Part shown: positions 54,022-61,741 of the stretch, piece by piece
Layout: the number at the start of each line of letters is the position of its first letter
How positions within the stretch are numbered: position 1 is the stretch's first letter
Origin: Pedobacter cryoconitis
Lineage (GTDB): Bacteria > Bacteroidota > Bacteroidia > Sphingobacteriales > Sphingobacteriaceae
Reading direction: 5' to 3'
Assembly: GCF_001590605.1 (NCBI RefSeq)
Contig: NZ_CP014504.1
Span: forward strand, 1,984,001 to 2,048,000
DNA length: 64,000 bases
Made by a program: the position numbers and the translations under genes
The notes under the pieces: model-generated
Told to the model about the DNA's origin: nothing
What the model saw: only the letters and a program-made list of their open reading frames with translations
The model's database searches: none

Positions 54022-55101
54022 CTAAGGCTCATCAGAGTTTCCACTGAGAGAAATGACCTCCAATGCATTTTTCAATTCTTTTAAAGTTCCAAGGGATAGG
54101 TAGTTAAAGTCTGCTTCCACCTTTAACGAAGGCAGAGGTGGCAACCAAGTTATATTATCCCCTATTTGAAGACCATCAATTGCTAAAGGAACACTTGTAT
54201 TTGCATTTACTTTCCAATTATTTATGGCATTTTGCCTAGCCACTGTCATATCATGAATGATAGGAAAATTTCGATCACTAAACAAAGAGGAAATTACCTT
54301 GGATTCAGGAAGCTCGACAATATTAAAGACTTTCAAAATTTTAGTAACATAGTCCCAACCTTCTGAAAGATATTTTTTGTCCTTAATAAAACGACCAATT
54401 TGACGTAGTTTAACTAATGCCCCCTCTCTATTTTCCGGTAAAATTAAATCAGCAATTTGAGAAGAAAACTCCAAATAACTTTTATCATTTAACAAATTAT
54501 CAAATAACGCAACCATTTCGTGCGGAGTTTGTTGCTTAGGAGATTGCAAACCGGTTACCTGAAGATCAACATATTGATTTAAAACACCTTCTATTTCAGA
54601 AAGCACAATCCTAGTATTGGAATCTTTAGCTATCTTTTTCAAACTCTGCAACTTCTTTTTGAAGAGTGGTAGATTCAGATTGACCTGAACTCCATGATTA
54701 AAGCCAAATGCAAGTTTTTTGAGTTCTGAATGAACATGTTTAATAGCAGTGATTAGTGCTTTTGGAGTTCCATTAAGAAATTTCAATTCTTCATTTTGAT
54801 CATCATAGGTCACTCTAAAATCATTACGCAAATGATATAAAATCCGATTAACATTTTCAATTTCATTTTGATCATCTATTACTACAATGCGTTTTTGCAA
54901 TAACAATGGCATTCTGTCCAAAAAATTAACCTCTGCGGCTGATTTTGGCATTACTATTTTTACAACACCATAAGAAATATATTCCTCAAGCATATAGCCA
55001 AGACAGGAATAATCATTGGCTATTACAACTCTTTCTGTGGTATTTTCCACACCAATCCTAGCTATTGGCAAGCGTTCAAAAAGTATCATTCCCTGTTTCA
55101 T
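54022..55101 (-). CDS. Unknown 359-residue protein between Gabija and the Abi-like gene
   Basis: No family recognised. It is a mixed alpha/beta protein without signal peptide or membrane helix. Basic helices lie around residues 145-170 (FKKKLQSLKKIAKDSN), and the N-terminal third has alternating hydrophobic strands (GVVKIVMPK, KRIVVIDD). It starts 50 bp after the AbiC-like gene and ends 196 bp before gajA, on the same strand. The AbiC-like gene is its closest operon neighbour. Confidence 0.65.
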   Translation of the reverse strand: MKQGMILFERLPIARIGVENTTERVVIANDYSCLGYMLEEYISYGVVKIVMPKSAAEVNFLDRMPLLLQKRIVVIDDQNEIENVNRILYHLRNDFRVTYDDQNEELKFLNGTPKALITAIKHVHSELKKLAFGFNHGVQVNLNLPLFKKKLQSLKKIAKDSNTRIVLSEIEGVLNQYVDLQVTGLQSPKQQTPHEMVALFDNLLNDKSYLEFSSQIADLILPENREGALVKLRQIGRFIKDKKYLSEGWDYVTKILKVFNIVELPESKVISSLFSDRNFPIIHDMTVARQNAINNWKVNANTSVPLAIDGLQIGDNITWLPPLPSLKVEADFNYLSLGTLKELKNALEVISLSGNSDEP

Positions 55102-55151
55102 TCTTTCCAGTTTCTATATGTTTTTGATTAAAAAATATTTTTTTAGGAGTT

Positions 55152-56263
55152 CTAGCCTTCATCACCCCACTCAAATATTGGATCTTTTCCGTGAGTTTCA
55201 CTTTTGATTTCCCAAATTCTTTTTTGAAAATGTTTACGAGGGGCTTCAACAAACTTAATTTTATGTATCGGTAAATTGTGCAACATGCGATATTTAGAAA
55301 GAAATCTGTTACTCGTTTTCTCCCAATCTTCACCTAATCCTGAAATATAGTTGTGGTAAAGTAATATCTGTTCATCGTTTGACATCTGTGCACGAAGTAT
55401 TTTAAGATATTCTCTAGCTTTTCGATAGTCAAAAATGCCTTTTTTCTGTTTTTTGACAACAAATTTTACGGTACTAAACAAATGCCTGTAGTAATGAGCT
55501 AACCTAGACTCATGGCCTGTAAATGGAGCGTACTTTATGTGCAGATCAATTGTTTTCCATCAATTGTAAAGTCTTTTTTGCCACCAAAAGTTTCCTTATG
55601 CTCTTCCCTTATAGCCTTGAGCTCTGTTTTGCAATGTTGAATATAATCTTTGTGTTGATCATATCCTGGCAATGATGAGAAAGATCCAAAAAAGAAAAGA
55701 CGATAGGCAATTTCATAAACATCTTGATATGGTACATTAAATTTCACTGCATAGCTCACACAAAAATTGAAACAAGCATTCAGCTCTTTTACCATTGCAA
55801 CAAATACCTTTCGTCCATCAACAACTCTTTCTATCTGTGTTCGTGTAATGGTTTCGGTTGCTTTTGCATCTCCTTTTACAACTGAAGTAGCCATTAGGTA
55901 ACTATAGCCGGAAATTTTCATTTCATTGATATTTTCCTTGTGCAGTCGTATCATCTCAAAATATTGTGACTCAAATTGCTGAATCCGAAACTGCTCCCTT
56001 ACTTGATTATTAGCTCTTAGTTGCGCCCAAAAGGCTATGAAGGTAAGAAATCCGGCCATAAGGGCTATGAAGGGTGCTGTTGTTCCCCCAATGGCATCTC
56101 CAATTTGACCTGTTGTTTCAGAGTTAAAGTGTTTTGGATGATGGATATTTCCATAGTATTCGAAAATTGTCCATAGTGAGAGGTTTTTAATCCAGAGCCC
56201 TGCACACACAAATAGGCAGAACACGGCTATCGGGATACCCCAATAGTATAATAGCTTTTTCAT
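55152..56263 (-). pseudogene. AbiC-like phage abortive infection protein with a frameshift
   Basis: Two overlapping-frame pieces, 56263-55535 and then about 55550-55152, together make one protein of about 370 residues. The first piece has two membrane helices (about 7-30 and 62-84) followed by a coiled coil (REQFRIQQFESQYFEMIRLH), as in the putative phage abortive infection family. It runs into a stop after DGKQLICT. In the other frame the sequence continues IDLHIKYAPFTGHESRLAHYY and RHLFSTVKF, which is the expected conserved end. One extra A in the GGAAAACA run near 55554 would restore the frame. It could be a real mutation, a sequencing error in an A run, phase variation or slippage. Confidence 0.8.
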
Positions 56264-56641
56264 TTTCCGTTTTTATATGTGATAATATAATTAATACTAG
56301 AATAGAAAATTAAACGACTTGATTAAAATCAATTCCTACGTTTATCTAGAGATTAAAAAGTTTAATTTGGGTATACCTTAAAAATGCTCTCCATATTCTA
56401 AAATATCTGTTGATCATATTGTGGCCCAAATCACAACGATGAGATATTCCATCCAGCAGAAAAGAACACTTACACTTGAAAAACTGACAGAAATACTTAA
56501 AAAAGATCACCGCTGTGTGAAGCCTTTTGAAAATTATTCATTTGCCTCAGCAAGCACGCAGGAGGATTTCACGAATACTAAATCAGTTTTTTTTATATAA
56601 ATTGGAACAAATAGCTTTTTAGTTTCCATTTTTTTTGATTT
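56264..56641. other. Intergenic region between the four-gene operon and the Abi-like gene
   Basis: About 380 bp, AT-rich. The only notable content is a reading frame of 58 codons on the plus strand (56439-56615, starting MRYSIQQKRTLTLEKLTE), against the direction of all neighbours. It extends upstream without a stop, so it may be a gene remnant. It is not called as a gene. Confidence 0.4.
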
Positions 56642-57277
56642 TTAATCGTTATTGATTGGGTTCATAAGTATTAGATATATTGGTTTGTAGGCGCCTCCAA
56701 AAAAACTCCGCATTGGAGCATTATATCTGACTTCCTCCAAAATTTTCTGAAAAGAAAACCAGTCCATCTTTTTTGCTCGCTTCAGGGTGGTCTGCGCATC
56801 TAAATTCAAACTGCCAACAAATAGAGGGTTTTTCAAATCGTCAGGTGAGTCAATATCCAGCTTAACAATAACTTCAGACCCGATTGATGACAATGCAGTC
56901 CAATATGTCTTCGAAGATTCAGCTATGTCAACAATAGTATGTATCAATGGAACTCCCGTTAAAACAGGTATTCCTTTTGGGATTAGTATTGTGGATTTTT
57001 CAAATAACTCCTGGTTGATCTTGAAGATAATATGCTCATTGTCCTTCGAATTGACCTTCGGTCTTCTTGGATAAAATGAGATGATATTGAATTCTTTTCC
57101 TTCAAACCTTTTCCCTGTCAACTGCCCACCTTCCCTCGTTATCCAATAATAGAACGGAATAACAATGGCATAATGCTCCTTCAAAATGTTTATAAGCTTA
57201 GGCAACAGCAGGTATTCCACTGTCCTCTCGTTCATAAAGCTTACATATCCCTTTGTATTAAAATCAATCCCAGTCAT
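56642..57277 (-). CDS. Unknown protein, last gene of the sce7726-sce7725-RES operon
   Basis: No family recognised. 211 residues from the ATG at 57277, which overlaps the end of the RES gene by 14 bases; an upstream start at 57295 is possible. Alternating beta strands and helices, with IVIPFYYWITREGGQ near 38-52 and ISFYPRRPKVNSKD near 66-79. It has no membrane segment or nuclease motif. The overlap makes translational coupling to the RES protein likely, so it may be its partner or antitoxin (inference). Confidence 0.65.
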   Translation of the reverse strand: MTGIDFNTKGYVSFMNERTVEYLLLPKLINILKEHYAIVIPFYYWITREGGQLTGKRFEGKEFNIISFYPRRPKVNSKDNEHIIFKINQELFEKSTILIPKGIPVLTGVPLIHTIVDIAESSKTYWTALSSIGSEVIVKLDIDSPDDLKNPLFVGSLNLDAQTTLKRAKKMDWFSFQKILEEVRYNAPMRSFFGGAYKPIYLILMNPINND

Positions 57278-58331
57278 ATTCCAAACTTTTAACAATATGA
57301 TGAGTAGCCTCTATACAATTCAATCTCGTGTCATCAAATATTGCAAGATTAAACCCTCCAAAATTCATAGCACTTCTATATTCTACTGCATGAAATCCTA
57401 ATGATTTTATAAACTCGCAGAGAAATTGGGTTGGTAAATAGTCCAGATGTACGTCTTGCTTTCTCACGGGCCTGGAAAGCTCACTTTCCAACCTTTGAAG
57501 ATATGGTCGAAATTTAATGAATTCCTCTAAAGAAAAGCCTCTGTCCATGACCTCAAAAGGGCCGAAATCAGCTATATTCTTTAACGAAACAAGACTAATA
57601 GGTTCTGTAAGGACAAACTTGCCTATGGATATCCCTTCGTGCAATGCTACTCTAGTTTCATAAAGGGTAGTCTTGGCCGTATCAGACACATATAGGTATG
57701 GAATACCAACCGGATTTGCACGACCAGGCGTAGCACTTTTCTGAGGGGGCTTACCCAATTCTTCTACATGTAGAAGTTCATCTGATATTCTAGCACGATA
57801 AAATTCCTGACCAACAGGATAGGTAATCGCTAGTCTTTCAAATATCGATTGCAATTCGTCTGTATCAATTTTTTCGCTTAAGAAAAACCTATTTTTTTCC
57901 TTGATCTCCTTGGAAAAAGACTCCCATCTAATGCCAAAATCAGTTGTTGGATCATCATCAGATACAAGAGCTAAAAACTCAACTGGCTTTTCTAGATATT
58001 CTTCTGAAAAAAAAATCCCTTTCTGACCTATCTGATTTAGAAGGAGTTTTATTTCTTTGCTTTTAAGTACTTGTAAATCAAAAAGCTTGTTCCAATAAGC
58101 AGACATATGTTCATGCAGTCGATAGGTTTGGCCATTTTCAAGAGATCTACTTGGCTTGTTGGAGGTGGTATACAAAGCAAAAAGTTCATCAAAATCTGCT
58201 TCGAGTTCCTCGCATTTAACCAAAGCCACGTTCTTAGTCTCACAGAAATCACAAGTGCCAACAAAAGTTGAGATTGCCACAATCCTGTTTTTCAATCCTT
58301 GATCTGAAAAACAATTTACGCAACAATTCAT
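57264..58331 (-). CDS. RES domain protein with N-terminal zinc-like/HEPN region
   Basis: A 355-residue protein. An N-terminal cysteine set (CCVNC at 3-7, CDFC at 27-30) and a helical region (about 40-165) precede the RES domain. Arg179 (FYRARIS), Glu225 (LYETR) and Ser320 (EYRSAMNFGGFNLAIFDD) supply the R-E-S triad, so the domain looks active. RES enzymes degrade NAD+. It lies 5 bp after sce7725 and overlaps the next gene by 14 bp. It is unrelated by close sequence to the other HEPN-RES protein in the element. Confidence 0.85.
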   Translation of the reverse strand: MNCCVNCFSDQGLKNRIVAISTFVGTCDFCETKNVALVKCEELEADFDELFALYTTSNKPSRSLENGQTYRLHEHMSAYWNKLFDLQVLKSKEIKLLLNQIGQKGIFFSEEYLEKPVEFLALVSDDDPTTDFGIRWESFSKEIKEKNRFFLSEKIDTDELQSIFERLAITYPVGQEFYRARISDELLHVEELGKPPQKSATPGRANPVGIPYLYVSDTAKTTLYETRVALHEGISIGKFVLTEPISLVSLKNIADFGPFEVMDRGFSLEEFIKFRPYLQRLESELSRPVRKQDVHLDYLPTQFLCEFIKSLGFHAVEYRSAMNFGGFNLAIFDDTRLNCIEATHHIVKSLEYDWD

Positions 58332-58336
58332 ACTGT

Positions 58337-59275
58337 CTAATGTAAAAGGGTTTGCACAAGCTCGATATGGTGCATTATTGATAGCTTTTTTATAATCCCA
58401 AGACCAGGAAATGCTCCTCTATCAAAATAATCCCTAAACTGCATGACAGCAAGAGAATTAATGTTATTTATGTCTACAAAATCGATTAGTTTAGAAAGAG
58501 CTTCGTAGAATTTTCCGGCAGTATCACTTGCATCTTGGTTGCTATCGGAAATAAAGCGTCTGATCCTGATATCTTCACTGCCGGGATCCTTGTAAGTCAA
58601 ATGTATAACTACAGCATACGGCAGCATACCACCTAAGATATAATCCGCTCCTATTGTTAAGTAATCTGAAAATGCAGTAAATCCTTCATTGATATAATGG
58701 AAATAATCATTTGAAAAAAACTCATCCTCAAAATCTTCATAATCGACATTTCGTTTTTGCTTAACAAACGGATCGCTAATAAACCCGATACTTCCAGCGG
58801 GAAATCCTCTCCGCATTGAAATTACATGATTAACGTGCACGATATTGTGGACAAGGTTTGTGGAGTTTGCTATCTGTTTCAATTCAACGCTGCTAGCAAT
58901 CTGATTTAGATGTACCAGACTATAACCATCGTCAAGAAAATTAGTCGCCTGAGCTTTTTTTAGCAGTTGGAAATCTCTTTCTGTCGATATTAAGAAAGTA
59001 GGATTGACATTGCTAATACCTTCGGTCTTCAGTTTCTTTATGAAATCCACGATTGGTTGTGGTACCTTGCTGAGGTCCCCATGTTCCGGATTCACGATGA
59101 GCTGTACATCCACTTGTGTCCGAGATAATGATTTTATTGCTGTCTCTACAGTTTTAAGATCTTTTTTTACCGGCTCTATAATTGGCGAAATCGTATTGGC
59201 ATTAATGGGCAGTTCGTTTAGTTCCCTGAGAGCGAGAAGTTCAAATTGCTTGCCCCTTAAAAAGGGTAAGTACAT
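58337..59275 (-). CDS. sce7725 family protein (beta protein)
   Basis: A 312-residue protein that fits the sce7725/beta-family, likely a TIM-barrel-like fold. YLPFLRGKQFELLALRELNE at residues 2-21 and ISPIIEPVKKDL at 29-40 are the hallmark start. SDYLTIGADYILGGMLPYAV near 200-219 and MQFRDYFDRGAFPGLG near 280-295 follow. The function is unknown. In other genomes the gene accompanies sce7726, as here with a 9-bp gap. Confidence 0.82.
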   Translation of the reverse strand: MYLPFLRGKQFELLALRELNELPINANTISPIIEPVKKDLKTVETAIKSLSRTQVDVQLIVNPEHGDLSKVPQPIVDFIKKLKTEGISNVNPTFLISTERDFQLLKKAQATNFLDDGYSLVHLNQIASSVELKQIANSTNLVHNIVHVNHVISMRRGFPAGSIGFISDPFVKQKRNVDYEDFEDEFFSNDYFHYINEGFTAFSDYLTIGADYILGGMLPYAVVIHLTYKDPGSEDIRIRRFISDSNQDASDTAGKFYEALSKLIDFVDINNINSLAVMQFRDYFDRGAFPGLGIIKKLSIMHHIELVQTLLH

Positions 59276-59284
59276 AACATTAAT

Positions 59285-60169
59285 TTAGATAAAACAATTT
59301 AATCTTTTGGTTAATGCAATATAGTGATTTTGATCGAGATCTGCGTTATAACAACAAAATTTCAGATACGAGGGGATTGCCTCGTCTAAGGTAATTTCAT
59401 TGCTTTCTTTACAGATACGCTGTTTGATTATCTTTAGGAATTCGATATGAACCGTTTGGACAGGAAATGATTTTGCTATTCTACAGCATTCAGTAAACAT
59501 GTGAACGGGTTTGGCTATTGGTATTGAACCGTTAAGATTTCTTACAAGATTAAGATATTCGTCTTTTCGAAGCGACTTAAGCATTATTGTTGAGTCGAGT
59601 CTTGAATGGTCAGGTGTTGCCGTATATATTGTGTCTATATTCCCATTCTCCGAGAACACCATAATGCCAACATGTCGATCTACTCGACCCAAATATTTTG
59701 CAAGCATAGAATGATGCACCACTAAGTAAACTTCAGTAAAAGCTTTGAAATAATCATTCACTTGATTTTGAAGGCGTTCTGGAGTATCAAGTTCTGTCTT
59801 GATTTCAAAAACTTTGTTTGTACCGTTAACAACAATCACATCAGCCTTAGAAGTTCCAATCTTAAATTCATTGAGCAAAATAGTTTCAGCCAATGAATGC
59901 TCCCTCAAAACATAAGAATTTAAAATTGCAGTCTTGTAGATATATTCGTGACGATAATGAGCTAGGAGTTGTTGATACCCCAAAGAAAGCATTTCTGAAA
60001 AACTGGCCCTGCCTTGAACAGTAACACCGTTTTTATTCAAAAGTTTTTTTAATTGTCTGCCATATACTTTGGAAGTATCATTATCCATCAATCTTTGAAG
60101 GCCCGCATTCGAGATCAACTTGGACAAGGCATTCAAGTTTGACAATGAAATAGTGCTTACGTTAGACAT
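59285..60169 (-). CDS. sce7726 family protein, PD-(D/E)xK nuclease-like
   Basis: A 294-residue protein matching the sce7726 family. A nuclease-like core spans about 92-150: a glutamate in HSLAETILLNEF, Asp110 in GTSKADVIVV, and Glu122-x-Lys124 in VFEIKTELDTP. This is the PD-(D/E)xK arrangement of restriction-type enzymes and suggests DNA cutting or nicking (inference). It is the first gene of the tight minus-strand operon with sce7725, the RES protein and the unknown protein. Confidence 0.82.
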   Translation of the reverse strand: MSNVSTISLSNLNALSKLISNAGLQRLMDNDTSKVYGRQLKKLLNKNGVTVQGRASFSEMLSLGYQQLLAHYRHEYIYKTAILNSYVLREHSLAETILLNEFKIGTSKADVIVVNGTNKVFEIKTELDTPERLQNQVNDYFKAFTEVYLVVHHSMLAKYLGRVDRHVGIMVFSENGNIDTIYTATPDHSRLDSTIMLKSLRKDEYLNLVRNLNGSIPIAKPVHMFTECCRIAKSFPVQTVHIEFLKIIKQRICKESNEITLDEAIPSYLKFCCYNADLDQNHYIALTKRLNCFI

Positions 60170-60473
60170 CTTACAAAGATAACAACTGTTTAATATAATT
60201 GAAATATTTTAATTGACCAATTTGTTATTTTTTACTGAAATCGTACCGATCTCTTACAGCATTCTCCCTTTTGTAACGAGTTGTATCCGATTCATTAACC
60301 TACCAATCCTAAGGTGACTGATTTACGCCTCCTGTTTTTTGACAGAGTTAAATATGCGTTTGTACGGATTTCACGTCTGTATAATAAATGTTAGCCTAAA
60401 ACTTTGATTTTACTGAAAATACTTCTAAATTTATTTTATAGCATTTGCAGCTACAAAAAGAAACAAGACTGGT

Positions 60474-60489
60474 GAGTGATTCGGTGAGT
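60474..60489 (+). repeat. Right copy of the 16-bp direct repeat, possible integrase arm site
   Basis: GAGTGATTCGGTGAGT is identical to 35413-35428 and in the same orientation. Here it is preceded by a further GGTGAGT half copy (60471-60477), five bases before the second GGTGAGT. Confidence 0.6.
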
Positions 60490-60539
60490 CGCCAATTACA
60501 AACCCCTCCGAAACCATATTAAAGCGGGATTTTAACTCT

Positions 60540-60563
60540 GGGTACAATTCCCCCACTCTCCGC
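60540..60563 (+). repeat. attR: right copy of the tRNA-Ser target repeat
   Basis: Matches 35286-35309 at 21 of 24 positions. The 15-bp core TCCCCCACTCTCCGC (60549-60563) is exact. Only the tRNA 3' segment is present; no acceptor 5' strand or anticodon arm precedes it. Confidence 0.82.
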
Positions 60564-60833
60564 CAAACAAAAAATGTCATTGAGCGAAGCGAAAAGCATT
60601 TTTGGTTGAAGCCTCCCCCAAAAGGGATCAGCGAGAGTAACGAGCTAATCCACATTTGAGAAAGACCTTTGGAAAAAGCATCCCACCCTGCGAACGGAGC
60701 GATAAAAACACCAGACATATTAGTAATACTATCTCTATTACAACAAGAATTTCATTAAACTCAGGACTCATTGATTCATGAAATGTATAGCGTGTTCGAA
60801 TCTCTTTTCCCCCCGCTGAATGGGATTCCATTA

Positions 60834-60876
60834 AAACGAAATGAGGCTGCTCCTGAAAAGCAGCCTCATTTCGTTT
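60834..60876. terminator. Perfect 18-bp hairpin, bidirectional terminator
   Basis: AAACGAAATGAGGCTGCT and its exact complement pair around a seven-base loop (60852-60858), with A and T runs at the ends. It lies outside the element, 270 bp past attR. No gene ends directly at it, so it may serve a lost gene or the distant KAP gene. Confidence 0.75.
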
Positions 60877-60884
60877 AATAATCA

Positions 60885-61741
60885 TCTAATAAAATTAAAT
60901 TCAGTTTTCCTAAGTGTTCAAAGTATCTTTTGATTAGATAGGGTATTAGGTTAGAACACCCTGTTTTAAAGTGAATATAGGTCATGACAAGACTAAAAAT
61001 TCATACACCCATTGATCAACCAATTTGCCTAATTCTTATTATGCGAAAGACAGTTGCGGTTTTTTAAATTATGCTCCATAAAAACCCCAAGTGGCATCCA
61101 CAAACTTACTCCTGCAAAGTATTTCTAGATAAATAAAGTTAAAGTGTTATGCAAAGAAGCAATTAATCACAGATATTGGTCATAATAGCTCCCCCGCAAT
61201 TTAATATAATTATTTCCTATCATGTTTAAATGTATTATTGGAATAATGTGTGATATAATAGTATTCTACTGAAAAATACATTCAACATGCAATCATTAAT
61301 AAACCCAAGACCGTATTTCGGTGGGTGCTGCTATCGGTAGCTTATAGAAAAGCCATACCATGTTTGCAATATTGTGTAATGATTAAAATGTAACAGTTGC
61401 ATCAATATAAGCATGGTAAGCATTTTAACCTTTTATACTTGATAAATTAAATATCAGAGTCAAACCTTGTTTAAGCGCTCGATCTTTCAAATGGCAAGTT
61501 CGAATTGTCCGGTCTGAATAAAAAAATAGTGAATTTGGAAAAAATGCAAAAAGATGGATGGTTTGAGGTTAACTCTGGGTTATAGTATATCTGCCTCCAA
61601 TACATCTTTATATTTCAGCGTAAAAGTCATTGACCTTGCTGTAGGAACGTTATTGGAAGTCCAAATTGTTCCTCTGTACCATGAGTTTTTTACGGCAATT
61701 CACAACGGATTACGTTCACCCTATAGAACCAGGGATGCCAA
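60885..61741. other. Gene-free AT-rich stretch downstream of the helicase-KAP gene
   Basis: About 860 bp without a convincing gene. A 63-codon frame on the plus strand (61554-61745) runs into the opposite KAP gene and has no recognisable features. The stretch 60570-60720 before it contains GTCATTGAGCGAAGCGAA and similar G/A-rich motifs, like the short noncoding repeats often seen near tRNA genes. Confidence 0.45.

Larger units (their letters stand above)
35295..60563. mobile_element. Integrated mobilizable element (about 25 kb) at tRNA-Ser carrying a defence island
   Basis: Direct repeats of the tRNA 3' end mark both borders, and a tyrosine integrase is the first gene inside the left border. 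Mobilization genes of the MobB/BtgA type lie in the left half. No type IV secretion genes are present, so it should depend on another conjugative element for transfer. The right half holds mostly defence-type genes on the minus strand. The integrase gene is interrupted by a group II intron. Confidence 0.85.

Noticed and set aside
60431..60885. Two minus-strand frames of 85-95 codons around attR
   Set aside because: They overlap attR, the arm repeat and the 18-bp terminator hairpin, and their translations show no family features.
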